A stretch of DNA of 64,000 nucleotides from Christiangramia gaetbulicola (GCF_003054225.1 NZ_QBKQ01000003.1:434001-498000); one strand, 5' to 3'. Numbered from the stretch's first letter, positions 1 to 9,811 are shown. Program-made: numbers and translations. Notes: a model not told the origin generated them from the sequence alone.

Positions 1-2153
1 GGATATTTCGGGATAGAGGTGAAGCTGGTCTTCTGCTCCTTGGTCATTTCTATCACTTCGTCCCAGTTGAAATCTGCATAGATCACTTCCTGGTCGATAT
101 CCATTTTTTTAAGAATAGATTTCTTTACCACTCCAAACTCAACAAGTTTAGCCTTTTTACCACTCAGTTGTAAACCTTCAGAAAATATATCGCTTTTCGC
201 AGACTTAACTTTAAGATCTTTAATGCCTAGTTTTTCAAAAATAGAATTGATCACTCCTTTTAAATAAAAGAAGTTTCCGTTTCCGGCAGCAGCATTCCAG
301 CTTTCAGCAGTCTTTTCACCGGTTATGAATAAACTTAAATGTTTATTTTCTTCTCTTCCACTTACGTAAGAATGATATGTTTTACCAAATTCAAAGATCC
401 TGATATTGCTTCGCTTTCTATTGATATTGTAGCTGATTGCTTCCAGGCCAGAGAAAAGCATGGTCTGTCTTAAAACAGAAAGATCCTGGCTTAAAGGATT
501 AAGCATTTCTACCTGGTACTCATCTTTAAGCTCTTCACTTAATTTATTGTAGTTCGCGGTTGTTAGTGAATTTGCCATGGTTTCATAGAAGCCCTGACCA
601 ATTAATTGTCCCGCGATTAGATTCTGGATCTTGTAATCTTCGAATTTAGAAGAGTTCGCCACAGAAAGGCTCAACTTATCTCCAAATTTTATATTGTTAT
701 ATCCATAAACCCTTAGTATCTCTTCGATCACATCAGATTCACGCTGAACGTCTACCCGAAAGGACGGAATGGTAAGTCCCATACCGGTTTCGGTTACGTT
801 GTTCACCCTAATATCCAGGGATGCAAGGATAGATTTAATAGTTTCCTCCTCCAGGTTCTCCCCGATAAGTTTATTTACTTTTTCAAAGGTTAGGAATACC
901 TGGAAATCCTCTATCTTCTTGAAATAAAGATCATCGATATCGCTGGTGATCTCTCCTCCAGAGATCTCAGAGATCAATAAAGCAGCTCTTTTTAAAGCGT
1001 ATTCAACAGAATTAATATCTATGCCTCTTTCAAATCTGAACGATGCATCGGTGTTTATCGCATGTCTTTTAGCGGTCTTACGTACACTCACCGGATTAAA
1101 ATAGGCGCTTTCAAGAAATACCTGAGTAGTAGCCTCGGTCACTCCGCTGCCAATCCCGCCAAAAACTCCGGCTATACAAAGCGGTTTTTCAGCATCACAG
1201 ATCATAAGATCTTCTTCATGAAGTTCTCTTTCCACCTCATCTAAAGTGGTGAATTTTGTTCCAGCCTTTAAGGTCTTTACATTGATCTCATTACCGGCGA
1301 TCTTTCCGGCATCGAAAGCGTGAAGTGGTTGTCCCAACTCGTGCATTACGAAATTGGTAGCATCTACCACGTTATTCTTTGGAGTAAGGCCAATGGCTTT
1401 TAATCTATTCTGAAGCCATTTTGGAGACTCCCCAACTTTTACTTTAGATAAAGTAACTCCGCAATATCTTGGAGCAAGGTTAGAATCATCTACCTTGATC
1501 TGTATCTTTAAACTGCGATTATCAACATGAAAACTGCTTACTGAAGGAGTAATTAGCTCCAGGTTCTTTCCCAGTTGCTGGTAGCCAGCCTTCAGGTCCC
1601 TGGCAACACCCCAGTGACTCATCGCATCGGCACGGTTTGGCGTAAGGCCTATTTCAAAAACCTCGTCATTTTCAACTTCAAAAATTTCAGCGACGGGAGT
1701 ACCGGGAACAAGTTCATTATCCATTACCATAATACCTTCATGGCTTTCTCCCAGGCCTAGTTCTTTTTCTGAACAGATCATTCCATAACTTACTTCCCCA
1801 CGGATCTTTCCTTTTTTGATCTCCCAGCTTTCGCCTTTTTCGTCATATAGTACTGTTCCTATAGTTGCTACCGGAACTTTCTGGCCTGCATCAATATTCG
1901 GAGCTCCGCAAACGATCTGTACCTCTTCACCATTACCAATATTTACCTTGGTTAACTGAAGCCTGTCTGCATTAGGGTGAGCTTCGCAACTAAGCACGTG
2001 TCCAACCACAATCCCATTTAATCCGCCTTTTACACTCTGGAAGCTGGTTATTCCTTCCACTTCAAGACCTAGATCTGTTAGTAATTCGCCAGTTTTTTCA
2101 GCGTTTTCAGGTAGTTTAATGAACTGTTGCAGCCAGTTATATGAAATCTTCAT
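1..2153 (-). CDS. pheT: Phenylalanine--tRNA ligase beta subunit, C-terminus cut by window edge
   Basis: Beta subunit of the (alpha-beta)2 enzyme that charges tRNA-Phe in the cytoplasm. Reading the minus strand from the ATG at 2153 gives about 717 codons without a stop. It starts MKISYNWLQQFI, then has the EMAP/OB-type tRNA-binding domain (motif HPNADRLQLTKV near residue 60), the B3/B4 editing domain (with NFVMHELGQPLHAFD near residue 260), the B5 region (ending near IEEILRVYGYNNIK) and the catalytic-like core. Family members in this phylum are about 800 residues, so roughly 90 residues, essentially the C-terminal anticodon-binding (FDX-ACB) domain, lie outside the window. The partner gene pheS is not here. 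A good promoter lies just upstream, leaving a leader of only about 15 bases. Identification is secure. Confidence 0.95.
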   Translation of the reverse strand, partial: MKISYNWLQQFIKLPENAEKTGELLTDLGLEVEGITSFQSVKGGLNGIVVGHVLSCEAHPNADRLQLTKVNIGNGEEVQIVCGAPNIDAGQKVPVATIGTVLYDEKGESWEIKKGKIRGEVSYGMICSEKELGLGESHEGIMVMDNELVPGTPVAEIFEVENDEVFEIGLTPNRADAMSHWGVARDLKAGYQQLGKNLELITPSVSSFHVDNRSLKIQIKVDDSNLAPRYCGVTLSKVKVGESPKWLQNRLKAIGLTPKNNVVDATNFVMHELGQPLHAFDAGKIAGNEINVKTLKAGTKFTTLDEVERELHEEDLMICDAEKPLCIAGVFGGIGSGVTEATTQVFLESAYFNPVSVRKTAKRHAINTDASFRFERGIDINSVEYALKRAALLISEISGGEITSDIDDLYFKKIEDFQVFLTFEKVNKLIGENLEEETIKSILASLDIRVNNVTETGMGLTIPSFRVDVQRESDVIEEILRVYGYNNIKFGDKLSLSVANSSKFEDYKIQNLIAGQLIGQGFYETMANSLTTANYNKLSEELKDEYQVEMLNPLSQDLSVLRQTMLFSGLEAISYNINRKRSNIRIFEFGKTYHSYVSGREENKHLSLFITGEKTAESWNAAAGNGNFFYLKGVINSIFEKLGIKDLKVKSAKSDIFSEGLQLSGKKAKLVEFGVVKKSILKKMDIDQEVIYADFNWDEVIEMTKEQKTSFTSIPKY

Positions 2154-2173
2154 GAATAATCTTTTTCAGGCAG

Positions 2174-2204
2174 CAAAGATAGTATTACGAATGGTTTTGT
2201 CATA
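2174..2204 (-). promoter_or_regulatory. Predicted pheT promoter (Bacteroidota type)
   Basis: On the minus strand TATG, 19 bases, then TATCTTTG. The second element is a perfect TAnnTTTG -7 box and the first is one base off TTTG at -33. Predicted transcription start is near 2168, about 15 bases before the pheT ATG. Confidence 0.5.
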
Positions 2205-2240
2205 ATCTGAAAAATAATTTTGTGAGAACCTTTTGGAATA

Positions 2241-2265
2241 AAAAGAGAGGTGAATTCACCTCTCT
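2241..2265 (-). terminator. Intrinsic terminator after the TPR protein gene at 2291-3205
   Basis: AGAGAGGTGAATTCACCTCTCT is a perfect palindrome (7-bp GC-rich stem plus a self-complementary centre) followed on the minus strand by TTTT. It lies 26 bases past the stop codon of the gene at 2291-3205 and separates it from pheT. Confidence 0.8.
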
Positions 2266-2290
2266 AATTTTGATCTGTAAATTATTCTAT

Positions 2291-3205
2291 TTAATTCTTT
2301 TTCGTAAGGTTCATGGTTCTAACTTTCTCCCACTCACCGTCTGTTGAAGCATAGGTGGTCCATTCCACTTTATTCGTTTTTTTTACGATATCGTGTTTCA
2401 TGGTAACCTCTTCATCGTCATTGTTGGTATAACTTTCAGTCAATTCCAGATGGTTTGGATCCAGCTCCTTGATCTTCATTTTTGAATTATAGATACCGGT
2501 TGGCTGATTTCTTCGCATAAAAGCAACGTCGAATTCATCCTCATTAGGATCATAAACCATTATTCTCTTACAGCATGGTTTGTTGCCAGGATCATTATGG
2601 TCTACGATCATTATAGACCCCTCGTCACTATAGGAAATGCTATTTGAACTTACAGAACTATTGGTTTCCTCTCCCTTGCTATAGGTTTTGGTTTCATTTT
2701 CCCAGTTGCCCACCAGGAAGTTCATCTGTTTATCCTTGTTCTCCAACATGGCCATTTTTACTTTTCCAGCCTCGATTACCAATTGATTCTCTTCAGTATC
2801 TTTTTCTGAAGCCATCTTCATCGACTTTTCGATATACTTCTTGGCCTCATCTTTTTTACCCATTTCCATGAGTACATCTGAATATGAGTCATAAGGATTA
2901 GCCTCATTTGGATATTCTTCGATCTGGGCTTGTAAAAGCATTTCTGCAGCTTTTAGGTCCTTGTCATCCTGCATTAATCGGTAGGCCAGCACGTTCAAAG
3001 GCTCGGCCATACCTTCATATTCCTTGTTGGTATTGTTTTCATTATATACCTTAAGTACTTCTTTCGCACCTTTTTGCTTATAAGTTTTATAAAGCTGATC
3101 TGCCATTATCTGGCCCTCGTTCTGAGCCAGTAGGGAAGTTGAGAAGCATAGTAGCATGATACTAATGCTCCATCTAAGTTTGATAATTGCTCGCATAATT
3201 TTCAT
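2291..3205 (-). CDS. Secreted TPR protein with DUF1579-like C-terminal half (paralogue 1)
   Basis: A 304-residue protein of unknown function with a signal peptide (hydrophobic stretch then SLLAQ near residue 28), so periplasmic or exported. Residues about 80-140 form TPR-like helical hairpins (AAEMLLQAQIEEYPNEANPY, then KKDEAKKYIEKSMK). The C-terminal half from about residue 160 opens with FLVGNWENE, the kind of motif that begins DUF1579/lipocalin-like beta domains, and is followed by short beta strands. The neighbouring upstream gene encodes a protein of the same length and plan, so the two are a tandem duplication. A second Met at residue 4 (MRAIIK) is an alternative start; no Shine-Dalgarno decides. 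A TPR scaffold plus small beta-barrel could bind peptides or lipids, but I see no catalytic residues. Its own terminator suggests a separate transcript end. Confidence 0.8.
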   Translation of the reverse strand: MKIMRAIIKLRWSISIMLLCFSTSLLAQNEGQIMADQLYKTYKQKGAKEVLKVYNENNTNKEYEGMAEPLNVLAYRLMQDDKDLKAAEMLLQAQIEEYPNEANPYDSYSDVLMEMGKKDEAKKYIEKSMKMASEKDTEENQLVIEAGKVKMAMLENKDKQMNFLVGNWENETKTYSKGEETNSSVSSNSISYSDEGSIMIVDHNDPGNKPCCKRIMVYDPNEDEFDVAFMRRNQPTGIYNSKMKIKELDPNHLELTESYTNNDDEEVTMKHDIVKKTNKVEWTTYASTDGEWEKVRTMNLTKKN

Positions 3206-3372
3206 TTATTAAAGTTTGATTAATTGTTCCGAATTATTCTAGTAGGTGAAAAATATGGAGCAAACAGCTAAGTAGGAATTATGTTTTAAAATCAGGGGAA
3301 GTGACTTAAAGATAAGTAAAAAGATCTTATCCTATTATTTAAATAATTGAAGGGGAGTTGTTTATAATGTTA

Positions 3373-3409
3373 AAAGAAGAGGGCAGGTGAGTTAACTGCC
3401 CTCTTCTTT
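3373..3409 (-). terminator. Intrinsic terminator after the TPR protein gene at 3424-4338
   Basis: A 14-bp perfect stem (AAAGAAGAGGGCAG paired with CTGCCCTCTTCTTT) with a 9-base loop, 14 bases past the stop codon. On the minus strand the stem runs into TTTTAA. Both of the tandem paralogues therefore end in their own terminator. Confidence 0.85.
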
Positions 3410-3423
3410 AATATAAAACAGAT

Positions 3424-4338
3424 TTAATTTTTCTTTTTCATGACACGATGAGCGACTTTCTTTTCGCCTTCATCTGTAATGTCATAAACTATCCAATTTG
3501 CTTCGTTGCCATTTCTATCAATGACGTGTCTTGTTTTGGATATTTTACCGTTTTCTTCCATGGTTTCCATCAATTCAAGCTTATTGGTGCTATATTCCTC
3601 GATCTTCATATCGGCAGTTTGAACACCATTCAGCGTCATGTTATTTACCCTGACTACATCGTAAGTGTTGTCCATAGCATCATAAGCGATTAATTGTGTT
3701 CCTTCCCAGCCTTCATCCTCGTTACTCATGGTCATTACCATGGCAGAATTCATTTTACTAGGCATAAAACTAACGTCATCTGTAAATCTTAATTCTTTTT
3801 CACCCTTATCGTTAAAGCCATAGCCTTCAACCTTCCAGTCGCCGGCAAGGAAACTAAAAACCTTATTTAGTCCCTTCAATTTTGCCAGTTTAGATTTTGA
3901 TGCCAGTTTAAGGTTGTTGTTAAAATCATTGTCCTCTGCACCTTCCAGGAGACTCAGGGATTTTTCTAACTGCACCTTAGCTTCGTCTTCATTTCCTTTT
4001 TCTATCAAGGCATCGGCATAGGAATCATAAGGATTCGGCTCATTTGGATGTTCCTCGATCTGTGCCTTGAATACTATGGCTGCAGCATCGGCATCGTTTT
4101 CTGTGTTCAGCAATCTATACCCCAGTACATTCAATGGTTCCTGTAGACCGTGATATTCAGAGTCCTCAGGCATTTTTTTGTACATGGCGACAGCAGCATC
4201 GATCCCATTGGATTTATATTCCTGATGAAGCTTGTCTATCATTTCGTTATTGGCTTCTCCATTTTGCGCGCTAAGCGAAAAGCAGAAGATCATGAAAATA
4301 CTGAAAATCGTTCCTTTAATTGTGTTACTTAAATTCAT
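3424..4338 (-). CDS. Secreted TPR protein with DUF1579-like C-terminal half (paralogue 2)
   Basis: A 304-residue exported protein, the same length as its downstream neighbour. The signal peptide ends at FSLSAQNG (about residue 25). TPR-like helices with the shared phrase FKAQIEEHPNEPNPYDSYAD occupy residues about 85-140 and the C-terminal half begins with FSFLAGDWKVEG, matching FLVGNWENE of the paralogue. The two differ most in the C-terminal beta domain, so the copies may bind different ligands. It has a terminator directly behind it, so the pair is not simply one transcript. No enzymatic motif is visible; function unknown. Confidence 0.8.
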   Translation of the reverse strand: MNLSNTIKGTIFSIFMIFCFSLSAQNGEANNEMIDKLHQEYKSNGIDAAVAMYKKMPEDSEYHGLQEPLNVLGYRLLNTENDADAAAIVFKAQIEEHPNEPNPYDSYADALIEKGNEDEAKVQLEKSLSLLEGAEDNDFNNNLKLASKSKLAKLKGLNKVFSFLAGDWKVEGYGFNDKGEKELRFTDDVSFMPSKMNSAMVMTMSNEDEGWEGTQLIAYDAMDNTYDVVRVNNMTLNGVQTADMKIEEYSTNKLELMETMEENGKISKTRHVIDRNGNEANWIVYDITDEGEKKVAHRVMKKKN

Positions 4339-4538
4339 CTTCTTTAGATTAAATGGTTATTAAATCAACAGTTATAGAAGTTGCCTTAACGGCGTTTTCT
4401 AAATTTCTTAAAACTGGGGCATTAAAGATTTAACCTCGAAGATTACTTGGGGAATTGAGGTTTTGGTAAGTATTGAGATTTTATCGGATCAACTAAAGAT
4501 AATTAAATTTCTTAATATGCTGAAATTCAGAATATAAA

Positions 4539-4556
4539 AAAGGGCCGAAGCCCTTT
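4539..4556 (-). terminator. Intrinsic terminator after the lipoprotein gene at 4580-5332
   Basis: On the minus strand AAAGGGC-TTCG-GCCCTTT followed by a T run. The UUCG-type tetraloop makes it a very stable hairpin. It starts 24 bases after the stop codon. Confidence 0.85.
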
Positions 4557-4579
4557 GAACAATAGATATTTAACCTTAA

Positions 4580-5332
4580 TTAATTACAACTTTGTTTGAG
4601 AATTGGTGTGTTTTCATTCCTTTTGGAGTCTCCATTCACCTTAAAATCTGTCCATACATTACTATTCGGGCTATTCCCGCTGCAATTTTTTTCTAAGGTT
4701 ACGGTCCAGGAATATTCAACACATTTTTCCAGATCCATGATTTTCCGTTCTGGTTGGCCATTTCCATCCCAGCCTTCCAGGCCTGATACTTCTACAGATT
4801 GAGCAAAAGTAAATACCACCAGGGCATCATCCATATCCTCGGCAGGAGTGTAGAAGAATGTATATTCACTTTCTCCATTTACGGTATAGGAGAAACTTTC
4901 TTCGCAACCGCAGTTTTCTATTGTAAGATTTCTTTCTATAAAGCCTCCGCTTCCAATTTTATATCTGAATAAATAAGTTCCTTCTTCCTCAAAAGTCCAG
5001 CTGTCGCAAACACTGGTTCCTCCTTCGCCTTTGAAAATCTGTTGAAATCCGTCATCGTCATCAGATTGCGGATCATCTCCATAAACATATAGTTGAAGCT
5101 GAACTTGCGTATCCTTATTTTTTGGTCCGGCGGTTGCCTGTGGAAAAGAAAAACAGAAATCTGCAGGAACTCCCATACAAATCACTTCATCATAATCAAA
5201 CAATTCTGGAATAACCTCTTCCTCAACTGAAGGTTTTGCATCTGCCGTGATTAATGGCCCGGTCTCAAGAGTATCTGTACTACAGGCATATAAAATGCCA
5301 AGACCGAAAATAAAATATAGAAATTTCTTCAT
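4580..5332 (-). CDS. Hypothetical acidic lipoprotein
   Basis: A 250-residue predicted lipoprotein: MKKFLYFIFGLGILYAC gives a hydrophobic leader and a lipobox with Cys17, so it should be lipid-anchored in the envelope. The mature part is acidic and Cys-containing, with an Asp run (SDDDDGF, about residue 95), Trp- and Tyr-rich beta-type segments and a C-terminal Cys two residues from the end (QSCN). The even number of cysteines, some paired closely (CGC near residue 142), suggests disulfides after export. I do not recognise the family. It stands between recG and the TPR paralogues and ends in a strong terminator, so it is probably monocistronic. Confidence 0.75.
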   Translation of the reverse strand: MKKFLYFIFGLGILYACSTDTLETGPLITADAKPSVEEEVIPELFDYDEVICMGVPADFCFSFPQATAGPKNKDTQVQLQLYVYGDDPQSDDDDGFQQIFKGEGGTSVCDSWTFEEEGTYLFRYKIGSGGFIERNLTIENCGCEESFSYTVNGESEYTFFYTPAEDMDDALVVFTFAQSVEVSGLEGWDGNGQPERKIMDLEKCVEYSWTVTLEKNCSGNSPNSNVWTDFKVNGDSKRNENTPILKQSCN

Positions 5333-5469
5333 AATTAGTTGGTTTTTAAAAAATTAGGAAGATTAATTTACACAAATGGGGGATTTCCCCTATTGTTTGT
5401 TTCAGTTTTTCGATAACTGAAAGTAATTTATCGACGAGTAGCGTAAGTCACTGTAATTAAGTGTATTGA

Positions 5470-7569
5470 CTAGCTGATGTAATTCCAGATAGTTTTGTTC
5501 TTTACAAGTCTGGAGTAGGCATTTTTTACAACAAGGTTTTTCTCTTCAGATAGATTTGGATCTTCTTTTAAGATCCTGGTAGCGTAATATCTGGCAGATT
5601 GAAGTATGGAATTATCTTTAACGATATCAGCTATTTTGAGATTAAGCACACCGCTTTGCTGGGTTCCCATCAAGTCTCCGGGTCCCCTAAGTTTAAGATC
5701 TACCTCGGCGATCTCGAAACCATCATTTGTAGTGGTCATGGTTTCAAGCCTGGTTTTACTGTCATTAGATAATTTATGTCCCGTCATCAGGATACAGAAA
5801 CTTTGTTCGGCACCACGACCAACACGTCCGCGTAGCTGGTGTAACTGTGAAAGTCCGAATCTTTCGGCACTTTCAATGATCATCACACTGGCATTAGGAA
5901 CGTTTACACCAACTTCAATAACCGTGGTGGCAACCATGATCTGGGTTTCAGCCCGTACGAATCGGTCCATCTCGTAATCTTTATCTGCGGGTTTCATTTG
6001 CCCATGGACTATTGAGATCTGGAAATCTGGAAATTCTCTGGTGATACTTTCGTAGCCATCCATAAGGTCTTTATAATCCATTTTTTCAGATTCCTGAATT
6101 AACGGGTAAACCACGTAAACCTGCCTGCCTTTTTTGATCTCATCTCTAATAAAAGCAAAGACCTTAAGCCGGTTACTATCAAATCTGTGTACCGTTTTCA
6201 CCGGTTTTCTTCCAGGGGGCAATTCATCTATGACCGAAATATCCAGGTCACCATAAAGACTCATCGCAAGGGTTCTAGGTATTGGAGTTGCGGTCATTAC
6301 CAGCACATGCGGCGGGATATGATTTTTCCTCCAGAGTTTTGCCCTTTGAGCCACCCCGAATCTATGTTGCTCGTCTATTACTGCCAGCCCAAGATTATGG
6401 AATTTTACTTTGTCTTCTAAAAGCGCATGAGTACCAATTAAAATATCAATTTCACCGGCTTCAAGCTTTTCGTGGATCTCTCTTCTTTTGGCAGTTTTGG
6501 TAGAACCGGTAAGAAGGTAAATGCTTACATCTATTTCTTCGCAAAGTTCCTTTAGTCCATTATAGTGCTGGATGCTGAGAATTTCTGTGGGAGCCATTAA
6601 ACATGCCTGAAAACCATTGTCCAGAGCAATGAGCATGGACATGAGTGCTACAATGGTTTTTCCAGAACCAACATCACCCTGCAGTAACCTGTTCATTTGC
6701 GCGCCACTGCCCATATCACCCCTTATCTCTTTGATCACTCTTTTTTGTGCATTAGTAAGGTCAAAGGGTAGATTATGCTGGTAGAAATCATTAAAATATT
6801 CCCCGATCTGTTCAAAATTGAATCCTTTGATCTTCTGCTTATGCAGCATATTTTTTCTGATGAGCTGTAGCTGGATAAAGAACAACTCTTCAAATTTTAA
6901 CCTGAACTGGGCTTTTGCCAGTAATTCCTGGTTTTTCGGAAAATGAATATTGAAAAGCGCCTCTGCTTTCGAGATAAGTTTAAGCTCCTCAATAAGTTGT
7001 GTTGAAAGACTTTCAGAAAACTTCAGACCAGTTTGCTGAAGCACTTCCTGCATCAGCTTCATAATAACCCGGTTGGTAATCCCTTTTTTCAGCAACATTT
7101 CAGTAGAAGGATATACCGGTTGCATGGCTGTTCTAAGATTCTTTTTATAATCTGCGACCAGCTCCATCTCGGGATGTGGCATACTGAAAACCCCGTTATA
7201 CCAATTCGTTTTTCCGAAGATCACATAAGGGACATTCAGCTTAAGGTTTTCCCTGATCCATTTATGTCCTCTAAACCAGATCAATTCCATTTTTCCTGTA
7301 TCGTCTACGAAATCTGCCACCAGTCTTTTTCCTCTTTTTTGCTCCACCATTTTCATGTGAACGATCTTTCCCACGATCTGAACTTCAGAGGAATTCCGTT
7401 GCAACTGATTTATCTTGTAAAAGCCTGTTTTATCGATATACCGGTTGGGAAAGAAATTGATGAGGTCCCGGTAAGACTGAATATTGAGTTCTTTCTTAAG
7501 AACATCGGCCCTGTTCGGGCCAACTCCTTTTAAATACTCAATGGGGGTCTGCAGCAGATTCTGGATCAT
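5470..7569 (-). CDS. recG: ATP-dependent DNA helicase RecG
   Basis: Superfamily 2 helicase that reverses stalled replication forks and processes recombination intermediates. I place the start at the ATG at 7569 (MIQNLLQTPIEYLKGVG), giving 699 residues. An in-frame extension upstream to 7638 is possible but it carries no family-like sequence and would overlap the 5' end of the divergent transcript. N-terminal helix and HhH-like YLKGVGPNRADVL, then the wedge OB domain (IVGKIVHMKMVEQKRGKR), then the motor: Walker A GDVGSGKT near residue 300, DEQHRFGVAQR near 400, TATPIPRTLA, and the C-terminal motifs TTVIEVGVNVPNA and QLRGRVGRG. Full length for the family. Divergent from the M1 peptidase gene; the shared 126-base gap must hold both promoters. 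Confidence 0.96.
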   Translation of the reverse strand: MIQNLLQTPIEYLKGVGPNRADVLKKELNIQSYRDLINFFPNRYIDKTGFYKINQLQRNSSEVQIVGKIVHMKMVEQKRGKRLVADFVDDTGKMELIWFRGHKWIRENLKLNVPYVIFGKTNWYNGVFSMPHPEMELVADYKKNLRTAMQPVYPSTEMLLKKGITNRVIMKLMQEVLQQTGLKFSESLSTQLIEELKLISKAEALFNIHFPKNQELLAKAQFRLKFEELFFIQLQLIRKNMLHKQKIKGFNFEQIGEYFNDFYQHNLPFDLTNAQKRVIKEIRGDMGSGAQMNRLLQGDVGSGKTIVALMSMLIALDNGFQACLMAPTEILSIQHYNGLKELCEEIDVSIYLLTGSTKTAKRREIHEKLEAGEIDILIGTHALLEDKVKFHNLGLAVIDEQHRFGVAQRAKLWRKNHIPPHVLVMTATPIPRTLAMSLYGDLDISVIDELPPGRKPVKTVHRFDSNRLKVFAFIRDEIKKGRQVYVVYPLIQESEKMDYKDLMDGYESITREFPDFQISIVHGQMKPADKDYEMDRFVRAETQIMVATTVIEVGVNVPNASVMIIESAERFGLSQLHQLRGRVGRGAEQSFCILMTGHKLSNDSKTRLETMTTTNDGFEIAEVDLKLRGPGDLMGTQQSGVLNLKIADIVKDNSILQSARYYATRILKEDPNLSEEKNLVVKNAYSRLVKNKTIWNYIS

Positions 7570-7695
7570 AAAAACGAAGATATTAAAACAGTTTGATTTT
7601 TCGGGATGGGCTTTTATGAGAAGATGTTTAAACTTCAATTTTTATGCTTACAACGTTCAAATTTGTATTTTGCGGTAGTTATTCCCAATAATTAC

Positions 7696-9810
7696 ATGCG
7701 AAAATACCTGATCTTCCTATTTTCATTTTGTTCGGTTGTTTTAATGGCTCAGGAACAAAATCTTTCCCAAACCGGATATTTTGATTTTAAAACCGTTAAT
7801 GCTCATGTCAGGATTCAGCCTTTAGAAAAAGCTGTTTCTGGCAAGGTGAGTTATACTTTCGAAGTTCTGGTGCAGCAGGATAGCCTTTACATCGATGGTA
7901 GAAATATGCAGTTTACCGATGTTAGTCTGAACGGAGAGGCTGTAAAATTTTCGTCAGATGAAAAAGGGATCTATATACTTTCAGAATTTCTGCCTTCAGA
8001 AAATAACCTTCTAGAATTGAATTATTCCGCAAAGCCGACAACCGGGATGTATTTTATCAACTGGGAATTTCCTGAAATCGATGACGCTCAAAAACAGGTT
8101 TGGACGCAGGGCCAGGGAAAATATACTTCTAACTGGTTGCCTAGTTTTGACGACATGGAAGAAAAAGCTGAATTTGATCTCAGCTTTGAATTTCCTTCAA
8201 AATTTCAGCTTATTTCCAACGGGGAATTAAAGAATACAGAAAATATAAATGACTCTACCAGGCTCTGGCAATTTGATATGGAGAAGCCTATAAGCAGTTA
8301 CCTTGTTGCTGTCGCTGCAGGGAAATATGATTTTAAAAAGGTGCAATCTGAAACCGGAGATCTTATAAGACTTTATTATAAACCCGAGGATTCTCTAAAA
8401 GTAGAGCCTACCTACAGGTATTCCCGTGAGATATTCAACTTTCTGGAAAACGAGATCGGTTTAGCTTACCCGTGGCAAAAATATGACCAGATCCCAGTGC
8501 AGGATTTTCTTTATGGCGGAATGGAAAATACCGGCACCACCATTTTTTCAGGTTCTTTTATGACAGATTCTACCGGATTCAAGGATAGAAATTATGTAAA
8601 CGTAAATGCTCATGAACTGGCTCACCAGTGGTTTGGTAACCTGGTGACTGAAGTTTCTAGTAAACATCACTGGCTTCACGAAGGTTTTGCTACTTATTAT
8701 GCTCTTTTAGCTGAAAAAGAAATTTTTGGAGAGGATTATTACTATTGGAAATTATACGAATCTGCGGAGCAGCTCAAAGCATTGAGCGATTCAGGGAAAG
8801 GAGAATCCTTGCTAAATCCAAAAGCCAGTTCTCTTACCTTTTATCAGAAAGGAGCCTGGGCACTGCATATTTTGAGAGAAAGGGTAGGGGATGAAGCTTT
8901 TAGACAGGGCGTAAAGAATTATTTAGAACTTTATAGTTTTAAAAATGTGACGACAGATAATTTGCTGGCAGAAATGGAAGCTGCATCTGGACAGGATCTG
9001 TCTCAATTCAAAGCTGATTGGCTGGAACAGTCCGCGTTCAAAGCTACCCAATCTTTAGAATCCCTGAAGAAATCAGAATTCATTATCAATTACCTCAATA
9101 TTGCTGCCCTTAGGGAAACCTCTTTAGATCAGAAATATGAATATCTGGAGAAGGCTTTAAGTTTTCCGGTAAACGATTACATTGGCCAGGAAGCGGTGCT
9201 TCAACTAGCTGGTCTACAATCTCAACAGGCAATCAATCTTTATAAAAAAGCATTTGAATCTAATAATATTTTCGTTCGTCAGGCCATATCTTCAAGCATG
9301 GATGTTATTCCGAATGACCTAAAAGCAGAATTTGAATCCCTGCTGGATGATGAATCATATCTTACCATAGAAGCAGCTTTATTCAGGTTATGGGAGCAGT
9401 TCCCCGCAGATCGTACAGCATATTTGGATCAAACCCGGGATTTGGTTGGTTTTTATAACAAGAATATTCGAATGCTTTGGTTAACTTTAAATCTGGTGAC
9501 TCCAGATTATGAGACAGAACTCAATCAGCAATATTATGAAGAACTGGCCGATTACACAGATATATGGAGGCCATTCAAGGTAAGGGAGAATGCTTTTAGT
9601 TATTTATTTCAGCTGGGAGCATTTAACAAATCGAGTTTACAGAGTCTAATAAAAGGAACCGGACATCATACTTACAGTTTTCGAAATTACTGCAGGCAGT
9701 TGCTTTCAGAGCTTTTGAAAAATGAACAATATCGCAAAGAATTGATAGAACTGTCTGGGAATATGGCAGAAGAAGAAACAGCTTATTTGAGATCTAAAAT
9801 CACGGGCTAA
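7696..9810 (+). CDS. Secreted M1 family zinc aminopeptidase
   Basis: A 704-residue exported peptidase. I take the ATG at 7696 because it begins a clear signal peptide (MRKYLIFLFSFCSVVLMAQ); the longer frame from 7606 adds 30 residues without family sequence. The gluzincin signature is complete: HELAH at residues 306-310 with the third zinc ligand Glu329 in HEGFATYY (HExxH-x18-E), and the N-terminus-recognition motif GGMENTG at 274-280. After the catalytic domain a helical C-terminal region of about 250 residues follows, as in full-length M1 enzymes. The stop is separated by one base from the first patatin ATG, so all three genes are almost certainly translated from one message. Likely role: periplasmic peptide trimming for nutrition. 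Confidence 0.93.
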   Translation: MRKYLIFLFSFCSVVLMAQEQNLSQTGYFDFKTVNAHVRIQPLEKAVSGKVSYTFEVLVQQDSLYIDGRNMQFTDVSLNGEAVKFSSDEKGIYILSEFLPSENNLLELNYSAKPTTGMYFINWEFPEIDDAQKQVWTQGQGKYTSNWLPSFDDMEEKAEFDLSFEFPSKFQLISNGELKNTENINDSTRLWQFDMEKPISSYLVAVAAGKYDFKKVQSETGDLIRLYYKPEDSLKVEPTYRYSREIFNFLENEIGLAYPWQKYDQIPVQDFLYGGMENTGTTIFSGSFMTDSTGFKDRNYVNVNAHELAHQWFGNLVTEVSSKHHWLHEGFATYYALLAEKEIFGEDYYYWKLYESAEQLKALSDSGKGESLLNPKASSLTFYQKGAWALHILRERVGDEAFRQGVKNYLELYSFKNVTTDNLLAEMEAASGQDLSQFKADWLEQSAFKATQSLESLKKSEFIINYLNIAALRETSLDQKYEYLEKALSFPVNDYIGQEAVLQLAGLQSQQAINLYKKAFESNNIFVRQAISSSMDVIPNDLKAEFESLLDDESYLTIEAALFRLWEQFPADRTAYLDQTRDLVGFYNKNIRMLWLTLNLVTPDYETELNQQYYEELADYTDIWRPFKVRENAFSYLFQLGAFNKSSLQSLIKGTGHHTYSFRNYCRQLLSELLKNEQYRKELIELSGNMAEEETAYLRSKITG

Positions 9811-9811
9811 T

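Noticed and set aside
5400-5422. TTTCAGTT/AACTGAAA hairpin downstream of recG as a terminator
   Set aside because: Weak A/T-rich 8-bp stem and no T run on the minus strand.
7570-7638. In-frame N-terminal extension of recG
   Set aside because: Sequence is not family-like and lies in the region needed for the divergent promoter; the ATG at 7569 fits better.
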